DNA of 45,032 bases from an uncultured Lachnospiraceae bacterium. GTDB taxonomy: Bacteria > Bacillota > Clostridia > Lachnospirales > Lachnospiraceae. The stretch covers positions 1-45,032 of the forward strand of contig CAMXQE010000031.1 in the NCBI GenBank assembly GCA_947246015.1, read 5' to 3'. Position 1 is the first letter of the stretch. Each line of letters opens with the position of its first letter. Positions 1-7,323 of this stretch are shown here, piece by piece. The notes beneath the pieces were generated by a model. It was given only the letters and a program-made list of their open reading frames with translations. It made no database searches and had not been told where the DNA came from. A program made the position numbers and the translations under genes.

Positions 1-16
1 AGAAACTATTAACCAA

Positions 17-34
17 GTAGTCATCTTTGACTAC
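17..34. promoter_or_regulatory. Inverted-repeat operator of the toxin-antitoxin operon
   Basis: Two perfect 7-bp arms, GTAGTCA and TGACTAC, are separated by 4 bp and lie about 30 bp before the antitoxin start. A TATACT hexamer at 43-48 could be the -10 element just downstream. Antitoxins of the RelB/DinJ type bind palindromes in their own promoter, so this is the likely autoregulatory site. The palindrome is seen directly; the role is inferred. Confidence 0.6.
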
Positions 35-61
35 ACCATTATTATACTAGGAGATGATGAT

Positions 62-340
62 ATGGCTGGTACTACTACAAACATTAGCATCCGTATGGAT
101 TCAGACCTAAAAGCGCAGGCTGACAGGCTGTTTGGGGAACTTGGCATGAATTTGACAACGGCATTCAATATTTTTGTCCGCCAGTCGCTCCGTGAGGGGA
201 GAATTCCCTTCGATATTTCCCTTAACCAGCCTAACAGTGAGACGGTTGCTGCTTTGCTGGAGGCAGAAAGGATTGCGAAAGACCCGTCGGTAAAAGGGTA
301 TACTGACTTGGATGAACTGTTCGCAGACCTGAAAGCATGA
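62..340 (+). CDS. Type II antitoxin, RelB/DinJ family
   Basis: This 92-residue protein should neutralise the toxin encoded next to it and repress the operon. The N-terminal half (residues about 5-50) is a ribbon-helix-helix region of the RelB/DinJ type: a short polar strand followed by helices, with the family-typical NLTTAFNIFVRQ stretch. The acidic C-terminus (DLDELFADLKA) is the usual toxin-binding tail. The start is set by AGGAG about 8 bp upstream. The last codons overlap the toxin start in an ATGA arrangement, so the two are translationally coupled. Family assignment is firm; the exact DinJ label is by resemblance. Confidence 0.92.
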   Translation: MAGTTTNISIRMDSDLKAQADRLFGELGMNLTTAFNIFVRQSLREGRIPFDISLNQPNSETVAALLEAERIAKDPSVKGYTDLDELFADLKA

Positions 341-627
341 GGAGTGCAAAGTACACTGTTAAGTTGACCACACAATTTAAAAAAGACTACAAGCTGGCAA
401 TGAAACGCGGGCTGGACATCAGGTTGCTGGAGGACGTGATTGCTATGCTTGCCATGGGGCTTCCCCTTCCGGAGAAAAATAGGGATCATGCACTGACCGG
501 AAACTGGGGCGGACACCGTGAGTGCCATGTCCTGCCGGACTGGCTGTTGGTTTACCGTGTGGATGATAATATTTTGGTATTGACCTTATCTCGTACCGGG
601 TCACACAGCAATCTGTTTGGTAAGTGA
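337..627 (+). CDS. YafQ-family mRNA interferase toxin
   Basis: The 96-residue protein has the RelE/ParE-superfamily fold pattern and keeps the residues that define YafQ: His51 (RDHAL), His64-Asp68-Trp69 (CHVLPDW), Arg86, His90 and Phe94 (SRTGSHSNLF). In Escherichia coli YafQ the matching residues act in ribosome-dependent mRNA cleavage. Because they are all present, the toxin is probably active. It overlaps the antitoxin by 4 bp (ATGA) and ends 190 bp before glnA. The pair is at the window edge, so whether it sits in a mobile element cannot be seen. Confidence 0.92.
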   Translation: MRSAKYTVKLTTQFKKDYKLAMKRGLDIRLLEDVIAMLAMGLPLPEKNRDHALTGNWGGHRECHVLPDWLLVYRVDDNILVLTLSRTGSHSNLFGK

Positions 628-735
628 TTTTCGGCTGCTGCCGTATGGGATGTTTCCTGTATGACGGTTTTATCAATGGATTCATGGTACGGGAAGAAAG
701 TATTTAGAATAGAATAGCAATCCAAGTTATACTTA

Positions 736-744
736 TGGTATAAT
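736..744 (+). promoter_or_regulatory. Extended -10 promoter before glnA
   Basis: A TGG-TATAAT extended -10 element lies about 75 bp before the glnA start. No good -35 hexamer sits 16-18 bp upstream, which fits an extended -10 promoter. No riboswitch-like structure was recognised in the leader. Confidence 0.45.
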
Positions 745-816
745 CAAAAGAAATGTGCATTTAGTCTGGCCGGAATGGGGCGGCGGAGCTATATGGTACA
801 GGAAAGGGACAGGGTT

Positions 817-2247
817 ATGGACAAAATTAAAGAAATCAGGAAGCTATGCGAGGAAAAGAACATCCGTATGATTGATTTCAAAATGACGGATATCGACGGA
901 CGCTGGAGGCATATCACGATTCCGGTGGAACGTTTCGGGGAGGATACATTTAAGTATGGTATCGGCTTCGACGGTTCCAATTATGGATATGCGCCGATTG
1001 AAAAGAGCGATATGGTATTTCTGCCGGATGCGGATACGGCATATGTGGACCCGTTTGCCGAGGTGCCTACGCTTACCATGTGCGGAAATGTCTGCACCAT
1101 AGGCAAAGGGGAGAATAAACCGTTTGACCAGTATCCGAAAAATGTCAGTCTGCGGGCGGTGGAATATATGAAGGAGAGCGGTATTGCAGACCGGATGGTA
1201 ATTGGGCCGGAGTTCGAATTTTATCTATTTGACAGCGCACGTTATGAAGTGACACCGCAGCAGTGCGGGTATCGGATTGATACGAAACAGGCGGATTGGA
1301 ACTGCAGTCTTGAGACAGCGGGAAATAACGGGTATGAAGTGCCTTACAAGGGCGGCTATCATGTGGCGGCTCCGCAGGATGTGGGATATGACCTGCGCAG
1401 CCGTATGTGTATGATGATGGAAGACTGGGGGATTAAGGTGAAGTACCATCACCATGAGGTAGGCGGCCCCGGACAGATGGAAATTGAAGTGGAGCTGGCG
1501 GACATGCCTGCCATGGCTGATAATACCATGATTATTAAATATATCATTAAAAATATGGCGGCAAAGGAAGGCAGGACAGCCACTTTCCTTCCCAAACCTA
1601 TTTATCAGGAGGCGGGCAGCGGAATGCACGTGCATATGCTGCTGATGAAAGACGGAAAACCGTTGTTCTATGATGAAAACGGTTATTCGGGGTTGAGCCG
1701 TACTGCACATTATTTTATGGGCGGGCTGCTGAAGCATATTGCTTCTCTTTGTGCGTTCACCAATCCTTCCACCAATTCCTTTAAACGTCTGGTGCCGGGA
1801 TTTGAAGCGCCGGTTACAATTGGTTACGCTACTTCCAACCGCAGCGCGGTCATCCGTATTCCCGCCTATGCCAAATCACCGGAAACGAAGCGGTTTGAAC
1901 TGCGGAATCCGGATGCAACGGCAAATCCCTATTATGCATATGCGGCAATTCTGATGGCAGGACTGGACGGCATTGAGAATCAGATTGACCCGGAGGCCAA
2001 CGGCTGGGGGCCTTATGATTTCAATTTGTATAAACTGTCAGAGGAGGAGCAGAAGAAAATCAAAGGGCTTCCCAAATCTCTGGGTGAGGCACTGGATGCA
2101 CTGGAAGCAGACCATGAGTATCTGACAAAGGGCGGTGTGTTCCCGCAGAGGCTGATAGATGTGTGGGTGGCACGTAAGCGCGGGGAGCTGAAGAAGCTGG
2201 AACAGATTCCAAATCCGGCGGAGTTTAAGATGTATTATGATTTATAG
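817..2247 (+). CDS. glnA: Glutamine synthetase, type I
   Basis: The enzyme makes glutamine from glutamate, ammonia and ATP in the cytoplasm. Both domains are present: an N-terminal beta-grasp region (FGEDTFKYGIGFDGSNYGYAPI) and the catalytic domain with the GPEFEFYLFD, KYHHHEVGGPGQMEIE, GSGMHVHMLL and TSNRSAVIRIP motifs that form the metal and substrate sites. At 477 residues it has the type I length. The chosen start at 817 has GGAAAGGG 8 bp upstream; in-frame starts at 793 and 775 are possible. An NLY motif occurs near the C-terminus where the adenylylated tyrosine of enteric enzymes lies, but no adenylyltransferase is visible, so regulation is not inferred. The gene appears monocistronic, with its own promoter and terminator. 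Confidence 0.95.
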   Translation: MDKIKEIRKLCEEKNIRMIDFKMTDIDGRWRHITIPVERFGEDTFKYGIGFDGSNYGYAPIEKSDMVFLPDADTAYVDPFAEVPTLTMCGNVCTIGKGENKPFDQYPKNVSLRAVEYMKESGIADRMVIGPEFEFYLFDSARYEVTPQQCGYRIDTKQADWNCSLETAGNNGYEVPYKGGYHVAAPQDVGYDLRSRMCMMMEDWGIKVKYHHHEVGGPGQMEIEVELADMPAMADNTMIIKYIIKNMAAKEGRTATFLPKPIYQEAGSGMHVHMLLMKDGKPLFYDENGYSGLSRTAHYFMGGLLKHIASLCAFTNPSTNSFKRLVPGFEAPVTIGYATSNRSAVIRIPAYAKSPETKRFELRNPDATANPYYAYAAILMAGLDGIENQIDPEANGWGPYDFNLYKLSEEEQKKIKGLPKSLGEALDALEADHEYLTKGGVFPQRLIDVWVARKRGELKKLEQIPNPAEFKMYYDL

Positions 2248-2318
2248 GAGTGAAATGAGAGATGTTTTTTCCTGAAAGGAAAAGATGGGAAAAGCATTTC
2301 CGGCACAATCCGGAAAAT

Positions 2319-2357
2319 AGCGCGATTGGCTGAAAACAGGCTGATGGCGCTTTTTTA
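2319..2357 (+). terminator. Rho-independent terminator after glnA
   Basis: The arms AGCGC (2319-2323) and GCGCT (2347-2351) extend inward by an A/T/wobble helix, and are followed by a run of T residues. Confidence 0.7.
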
Positions 2358-2487
2358 TGCACAGGGATCGGAAATGAATTGACCGAAGGTGTTCTTTATG
2401 GTAGAATACGATATCATCGGTTTCATTAAAATATTAGCATGAATATCGAGTTTTTATAGGGATAAATATAAGCGGAGGTAAATGATT

Positions 2488-2844
2488 ATGGGACTTTTGG
2501 AAGAATTGAAAAGTCTTGGAGTGGATGTGGACGGCGGAATTAAGCGTCTGAATGGAAAACAGTCTTTGTATGAGAGAATGATGTTCAAGTTTCTGGATAT
2601 GATGAAAAAATCGGTGGTTTCGCCCGATTTTAGCAGTAATGACTATACAGAAGTGATGGAAGTGGCGCATACGCTTAAGGGGGCGGCGGGGAATCTGTCC
2701 ATAACTCCTCTTTATGAAGGATATGGGCAGATTGTGGATTTGCTCCGCGGTCAGAAACCGGAAGAGGCGAGGAAGGTTCTTGAAGATATGCTGCCTAAGC
2801 AGAAGGAAATTTTGGAGTGTATAGAAAAATATGCGGAAGCATAG
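2488..2844 (+). CDS. Histidine phosphotransfer (Hpt) domain protein
   Basis: This small cytoplasmic protein (118 residues from the chosen start) is a stand-alone Hpt domain that would pass a phosphoryl group between aspartates of a phosphorelay. The signature AHTLKGAAGNL carries the phospho-accepting histidine (His61), in an all-helical protein. GGAGGT at 2474-2479 sits 8 bp before ATG 2488 and only 2 bp before ATG 2482, so 2488 is preferred. It lies 24 bp before a REC-HD-GYP gene, and that response regulator is its most likely partner. No histidine kinase is in the window. Confidence 0.88.
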   Translation: MGLLEELKSLGVDVDGGIKRLNGKQSLYERMMFKFLDMMKKSVVSPDFSSNDYTEVMEVAHTLKGAAGNLSITPLYEGYGQIVDLLRGQKPEEARKVLEDMLPKQKEILECIEKYAEA

Positions 2845-2868
2845 CGAATGTACAGGGAAGAGGGCCGA

Positions 2869-3906
2869 ATGAGCAAAGAAAAGACAATACTGATTGTAGA
2901 TGATGTAGAAATCAACCGTATGATTTTGGCGGAAATATTCAGCGACAGCTATCATATTATGGAGGCTGGCAGCGGGGCGGAAGCTATCAGCCTGATAAAC
3001 AGCAACCCCGATATTGCGGCGGTGCTGCTGGATTTGCTTATGCCGGGCGTGAGCGGGCTGGGCGTTTTGGAGGATATGAACCGGACCGGAAGGATAGAGC
3101 ATATTCCGGTGTTCCTTATAACGGCGGCAGAGAGTGAATCGGTGCTGATGGAGGGGTATCACCTTGGAGCGGTGGATGTTATCCGGAAGCCGTTTATGAC
3201 ACAGTTCTTACAGTGCCGTGTCAGCAATCTGATTGAACTGTATGCCCACAGGAACGCATTGGAAGATATTGTGGAACAGCAGGTGGCTAAGCTGAAGGAA
3301 ATGAACCAGTCCATGGTGGAAACGCTGGCAACCATTATCGAGTTCCGTGACTGTGAGTCCGGAGAGCATGTAAAGCGTATCGGCAGACTGACGAAAATCA
3401 TGATGACGGAAGTAAGCAATGCATACCCCGAATATTATCTGCCGGAAAAGGAAATAGATAAGATTGTTACATCGTCCATACTCCATGATATAGGAAAGAT
3501 TTCCATTCCGGATAATATTCTTAATAAACCGGGTAAACTTACGCAGGAAGAATTTGAAATCATGAAGCAGCATACAGTAAAGGGTTGTGAGATACTTCAG
3601 AATATTCCTGATATTATGGATAAGGGTATTTATAGTTACAGTTATGATATCTGCAGGCATCATCATGAACGCTGGGACGGCAGGGGCTATCCGGACGGAC
3701 TCAGCGGGGATGAGATTTCCATTTGGGCGCAGGTGGTTGCGGTTGCCGATGTATATGACGCATTGACATCTGAAAGGGTTTATAAGGCTGCATACAGCAG
3801 GGAAAAGGCAGTCAATATGATATACAACGGAGAGTGCGGGACATTTAATCCGAAACTGTTAGAGGTATTTAAAGGAGCTTTGGATAAGTTGTTAAGTGAA
3901 GGCTGA
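2869..3906 (+). CDS. REC-HD-GYP response regulator, probable c-di-GMP phosphodiesterase
   Basis: The N-terminal receiver domain (about residues 5-120) has the acidic pair IVDD, the phospho-acceptor in VLLDLLMPG, the LITAA threonine and the RKPF lysine. A coiled linker (about 125-155) leads to an HD-GYP domain with SSILHDIGKISIP, the K-H segment EIMKQHTVKGCEI and HHERWDGRGYPDGL, which are the metal and GYP signatures of enzymes that hydrolyse cyclic di-GMP. All key residues look intact. The start at 2869 is preferred for its GGGAAGAGGG upstream; GTG/ATG alternatives begin at 2848. It is paired with the upstream Hpt gene, suggesting phosphorelay control of c-di-GMP breakdown. The cellular output is not visible. 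Confidence 0.9.
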   Translation: MSKEKTILIVDDVEINRMILAEIFSDSYHIMEAGSGAEAISLINSNPDIAAVLLDLLMPGVSGLGVLEDMNRTGRIEHIPVFLITAAESESVLMEGYHLGAVDVIRKPFMTQFLQCRVSNLIELYAHRNALEDIVEQQVAKLKEMNQSMVETLATIIEFRDCESGEHVKRIGRLTKIMMTEVSNAYPEYYLPEKEIDKIVTSSILHDIGKISIPDNILNKPGKLTQEEFEIMKQHTVKGCEILQNIPDIMDKGIYSYSYDICRHHHERWDGRGYPDGLSGDEISIWAQVVAVADVYDALTSERVYKAAYSREKAVNMIYNGECGTFNPKLLEVFKGALDKLLSEG

Positions 3907-3967
3907 AATGCAGCATGATGATAGTATATGCGGAAGCCGCGCAGAAAAATGAGTGAAAACTGAATTC

Positions 3968-4009
3968 CTTACTCCGCAAGCCTGTACTCATGCAGGCTTG
4001 CGGAGTAAG
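3968..4009 (+). terminator. Perfect 17-bp hairpin before lgt
   Basis: Arms at 3968-3984 and 3993-4009 are perfectly complementary over 17 bp with an 8-nt loop. Only a weak T-rich tail (ATTGTTTA) follows, and lgt starts 20 bp later. It probably terminates the HD-GYP transcript, but it could also act in the lgt leader. Confidence 0.6.
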
Positions 4010-4029
4010 ATTGTTTATGGAGAAAAGTT

Positions 4030-4803
4030 ATGAAGAATGAATTATTGAAAATCGGGCCGTTTACAATATATGGATATGGTTTGATGATAGCGATTGGAAT
4101 ACTGGCTGCATATTGGACGGGAGAATACCGGGCAAAGAAATACGGGCTGGAGGCCGACCATGTATTTTATTTTGTTATATGGTGTGTGATAGGCGGTTTT
4201 TTGGGCGCAAAGATTCTATACCTGATTACTGATATAAAAAATATACTGGCTAATCCCGGCATTGTATTGGACTTTGCTGACGGCTGGGTAGTATACGGGG
4301 GGATTATCGGCGGTATTCTGTCGGCAATGCTCTATTCTAAAATAAAAGGGTTGAAGTTTCTTTCCTATTTTGACTTGCTGATTCCTTCGGTAGCGTTGGC
4401 ACAGGGATTTGGAAGAATTGGCTGTTTTCTGGCGGGATGTTGTTACGGAAAGGAGACGGACGGATGGTTTGCGATTGTATTTCATGAGTCCGGGTATGCG
4501 CCGAACGGTGTGAAGCTGCTTCCGACACAGTTGATTTCCAGCGGGCTGGATTTCCTGAATTTTTTCATTCTGATATGGTTTGCCGGCAGAAAGAAGGCAG
4601 ATGGACAGATTGGCGGGTTGTATCTGATATTTTACAGCATTGGAAGGTTCGTGCTGGAATTTTACCGGGGAGACCTGAACAGAGGGAGTGTGGGGATGTT
4701 ATCAACTTCACAGTTTATTTCTATCTTTACGGTGGCGGCGGGAGTTTTGATTTTTGTTCTGTGCGGAAGAAAAACGCACCAAGGGCAGTCGGAGGCCGGA
4801 TGA
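4030..4803 (+). CDS. lgt: Prolipoprotein diacylglyceryl transferase
   Basis: Lgt transfers diacylglycerol from phosphatidylglycerol to the lipobox cysteine of prolipoproteins in the plasma membrane. The 257-residue protein has about seven membrane segments, the N-terminal YGLMIAIG segment, VVYGGIIGGIL, and the signature GRIGCFLAGCCYG, which is the cysteine-rich form usual in clostridia (the proteobacterial signature has Asn residues here). The late GRFVLEFYRGD motif also matches. The length is typical. The window encodes at least two substrates, the binding protein at 26.9 kb and the lipoprotein at 16 kb. Confidence 0.95.
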   Translation: MKNELLKIGPFTIYGYGLMIAIGILAAYWTGEYRAKKYGLEADHVFYFVIWCVIGGFLGAKILYLITDIKNILANPGIVLDFADGWVVYGGIIGGILSAMLYSKIKGLKFLSYFDLLIPSVALAQGFGRIGCFLAGCCYGKETDGWFAIVFHESGYAPNGVKLLPTQLISSGLDFLNFFILIWFAGRKKADGQIGGLYLIFYSIGRFVLEFYRGDLNRGSVGMLSTSQFISIFTVAAGVLIFVLCGRKTHQGQSEAG

Positions 4804-4820
4804 AAGTGCTTTTCTTCTAT

Positions 4821-4866
4821 TCCGGTCTATTCCGGTCTGTCCGGTCTGTCCGGTTTGTCCGGTCCG
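4821..4866 (+). repeat. Short tandem repeats, unit TCCGGTCTG
   Basis: About four to five head-to-tail copies of a 9-10-bp unit (TCCGGTCTRT, TCCGGTCTG, TCCGGTTTG) follow the lgt stop and end 25 bp before the BirA operator. They code for nothing in a supported frame. Confidence 0.8.
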
Positions 4867-4890
4867 GATACTGTTGGGTACAGTATCGAC

Positions 4891-4927
4891 AAATTGTCAA
4901 CCTAAAATAAAATATAGTTGACAATTT
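4891..4927. promoter_or_regulatory. BirA-type biotin operator
   Basis: Two perfect 11-bp arms, AAATTGTCAAC and GTTGACAATTT, flank a 15-bp spacer. This matches the known arrangement of biotin-protein-ligase (BirA) operators in Firmicutes. It lies 69 bp before bioY, so BirA bound to biotinyl-AMP should repress the bio operon. The right arm contains the -35 hexamer of the promoter, giving a simple steric mechanism. Confidence 0.88.
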
Positions 4928-4946
4928 AAAAGCGAAGCATTACACT
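4918..4946 (+). promoter_or_regulatory. Sigma-A-type promoter of the bio operon
   Basis: TTGACA (4918-4923) and TACACT (4941-4946) are spaced by exactly 17 bp. The -35 is embedded in the right arm of the BirA operator. Confidence 0.75.
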
Positions 4947-4996
4947 TAGAAAGGCAGAGATAGCGTAAAGGAAGCGGAATAAGGGAGGGTGAGGAT

Positions 4997-5587
4997 ATGG
5001 GTAATCATTATCTTTCAAAAACGTCGAAGGGTCAATTGGAAAAAAGAGGAATAAAGGCGCAGGAACTGGTATACTGCGGTATTTTTACGGCGCTTATAGC
5101 AGTGGGAGCGTTCATTAAAATTCCGGTTCCTGTTGTACCTTTTACGTTACAGTTCTTATTTACGATGCTGGCAGGACTGCTTTTAGGCAGCAGGCTGGGA
5201 GCAGTCAGCGTAGCGGTGTATATGATTTTGGGACTGGTGGGACTGCCGGTATTTACAGAAGGCGGAGGTATATGGTATGTGTTGAAGCCTAGTTTCGGTT
5301 ATATCATCGGATTCTGTGCGGGGGCATATGTAACAGGTAAAATGGTGGAGAAGGCGCAGAAGCTGACAATCGCAAAATATCTTTTGGCGAATTTTACGGG
5401 ATTGTTTATTGTATATGGTATGGGAATGATTTATTACTATATCATCTGTAATTATGTCATTCACACACCGATTGGGGTATGGCCGCTGTTTTTGTACTGC
5501 TTTTTCCTTGCGGTGCCGGGGGATATCTGTCTGTGTATTCTGGCGGCTTTTTTGGCAAAACGGATAAGGCCGGTATTGATGCAGTAA
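4997..5587 (+). CDS. bioY: Biotin ECF transporter substrate-binding subunit BioY
   Basis: BioY is the membrane S component that binds biotin (possibly also its precursors) and works with an energy-coupling module, EcfA/A'/T, that is not in this window. The 196-residue protein has about six membrane helices and the family motifs KIPVPVVPFTLQFLFTMLAG, GSRLGAVSVAVYMILGLVGLPVF and KPSFGYIIGF. An AGGGAGG-like site precedes the start. It is the first gene of the BirA-controlled bio operon, which places both uptake and synthesis under one control. Confidence 0.95.
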   Translation: MGNHYLSKTSKGQLEKRGIKAQELVYCGIFTALIAVGAFIKIPVPVVPFTLQFLFTMLAGLLLGSRLGAVSVAVYMILGLVGLPVFTEGGGIWYVLKPSFGYIIGFCAGAYVTGKMVEKAQKLTIAKYLLANFTGLFIVYGMGMIYYYIICNYVIHTPIGVWPLFLYCFFLAVPGDICLCILAAFLAKRIRPVLMQ

Positions 5588-5639
5588 ATCATACGGTATA
5601 TCATGTGATATCATGTAAATGCAGAAAGAGGGACGAAAA

Positions 5640-6629
5640 ATGGACGAAGTGACTGGAACCGCGGTTCAGGATTTAAAAGAAAAAGTATTTGCAGGAGAAT
5701 GCATAAGCAGGGAGGATGCTATCCGGCTGCTGGATGCGCCTTTGGAGGAACTGGCAGCGGCGGCAGATGAAATAAGAGAACGTTTCTGCGGAAATGTATT
5801 TGATATGTGTACGATTATTAACGGGAAGTGCGGGAGGTGTTCCGAGGATTGCAAGTATTGCGCCCAGAGCGCCCATTATCATACCGCCTGCGTGGAAAGC
5901 TATGGGCTGCTTTCCACGGAGGAATTGCTGGAACAGGCAAAGTATAACGATGAGCGGGGCGTATTGCGTTATTCCATCGTTACTTCCGGCAGGGCTTTGC
6001 CGGACAGGGAAGTAGAGCAGGTCTGCGAGAGTATCCGCGCCATCCGGCAGGAAACGGGGATTCAGGTCTGTGTTTCCTTTGGACTGCTGACGGAAGAACA
6101 GTTCCGGAAACTGAAAGAGGCGGGAGCATCCCGTGTACATTGTAATCTGGAATCTTCGGAACGGTTTTTTCCGGAGGTCTGCACCACCCATACTTATGCG
6201 GAAAAAATAGAGACATTAAAGGCGGCAAAGCGTGCAGGGCTTTCCATCTGTTCCGGCGGAATCATGGGGCTCGGTGAGACGATGGAGGACAGGATTGACA
6301 TGGTGCTGACGGCAAGGGAATTAGGAGTGAAGTCCATTCCGGTAAATCTGCTGAATCCTATTCCCGGGACGCCTTATGAAAAGAACCGGATTCTGACCAA
6401 TGAGGAGCTTTGCAGGATAACGGCTGTGTTCCGCTTCCTGATTCCCGACGGCATGATACGGCTTGCCGGAGGCAGGGGGTTAATCGGGGACAAAGGAGAG
6501 AAATGTTTCCGGAGCGGCGCCAATGCCGCGATTTCCGGAGATATGCTGACGACGGCGGGAATTACGGTGGAGACAGATATGGAGTTAATGAAGAAGCTGG
6601 GATATGAGGTAAGAATCGGAGATGAGTAA
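5640..6629 (+). CDS. bioB: Biotin synthase
   Basis: BioB is a radical-SAM enzyme that inserts sulfur into dethiobiotin to form biotin. The 4Fe-4S site is Cys67-Cys71-Cys74 (CSEDCKYC) followed by AQS, and the typical HCNLESS, GGIMGLGET and NLLNPIPGTP motifs are present. The start at 5640 is chosen because AGAGGGA lies 7 bp upstream; an in-frame ATG at 5619 is less well placed. The length of 329 residues is normal. The end overlaps bioD by 8 bp, so the two are co-translated. Confidence 0.95.
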   Translation: MDEVTGTAVQDLKEKVFAGECISREDAIRLLDAPLEELAAAADEIRERFCGNVFDMCTIINGKCGRCSEDCKYCAQSAHYHTACVESYGLLSTEELLEQAKYNDERGVLRYSIVTSGRALPDREVEQVCESIRAIRQETGIQVCVSFGLLTEEQFRKLKEAGASRVHCNLESSERFFPEVCTTHTYAEKIETLKAAKRAGLSICSGGIMGLGETMEDRIDMVLTARELGVKSIPVNLLNPIPGTPYEKNRILTNEELCRITAVFRFLIPDGMIRLAGGRGLIGDKGEKCFRSGANAAISGDMLTTAGITVETDMELMKKLGYEVRIGDE

Positions 6630-7305
6630 AAATATTTTTATTACGGGAACGGGAACCGATGTGGGGAAAACGTTCGTGACAGGGTTAATCGTAAAGAAGC
6701 TGAAGGAGAGCGGGAAAAATGCGGCTTATTATAAAGCGGCGATGAGCGGCAATGAGAGAAGGGCGGACGGCAGCCTGATTCCGGGGGATGCGGTATGGGT
6801 AAAGGAAGCTTCGGGCATCGGACAGCCTTTGGAGGAGATGTGTCCTTATGTATATGAACATGCATATTCTCCGCATCTGGCATCACGGCTGGAGGGCAAT
6901 CCGGTGTGTATGGATGTGGTGAAGGAAAAGTTTGCGGAACTTAACGGGAAATACGATTATGTAACAGTGGAAGGCAGCGGCGGCATTCTCTGCCCGATTT
7001 GCTTTGATGAAGAAAAGATTCAGTTGGAAGATGTGGTGAAGGAGCTGGATTTATCCTGTCTGATTGTGGCAGATGCAGGGTTGGGTACGATTAACAGTGT
7101 GGTACTGACGGTGGAATATATGCGCATGAAAGGGATACCGGTAAAGGGGCTGGTTTTCAATCGTTTCCATGCAGGCGATGTGATGGAGGAAGACAATAAA
7201 AAAATGTGTGAATCCATGACCGGACTAAAAGTACTGGCGTGTGTGAAGGAAGGGGATACGCAGCTTGCCATGGATGCAGAGGAGCTGGCGGCATTATATG
7301 AGTAG
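6622..7305 (+). CDS. bioD: ATP-dependent dethiobiotin synthetase
   Basis: BioD closes the ureido ring of dethiobiotin from 7,8-diaminopelargonate, CO2 and ATP. The N-terminus has the P-loop GTGTDVGKT (residues 9-17, Lys16), and VEGSGGILCPI is the second family motif. Its 227 residues match the usual size. It overlaps bioB by 8 bp and is 18 bp from bioA. Confidence 0.95.
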   Translation: MSKNIFITGTGTDVGKTFVTGLIVKKLKESGKNAAYYKAAMSGNERRADGSLIPGDAVWVKEASGIGQPLEEMCPYVYEHAYSPHLASRLEGNPVCMDVVKEKFAELNGKYDYVTVEGSGGILCPICFDEEKIQLEDVVKELDLSCLIVADAGLGTINSVVLTVEYMRMKGIPVKGLVFNRFHAGDVMEEDNKKMCESMTGLKVLACVKEGDTQLAMDAEELAALYE

Positions 7306-7323
7306 CAAAGGAAGGAAAAAGGT

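Noticed and set aside
628..816. Riboswitch or T-box leader for glnA
   Set aside because: The leader is short and AT-rich and has no conserved riboswitch-type core or T-box sequence that I could recognise.
2020..2040. GlnA adenylylation site as proof of GlnE-type control
   Set aside because: The NLY motif is present, but the surrounding residues differ from the enteric site and no adenylyltransferase is seen, so the claim is not supported.
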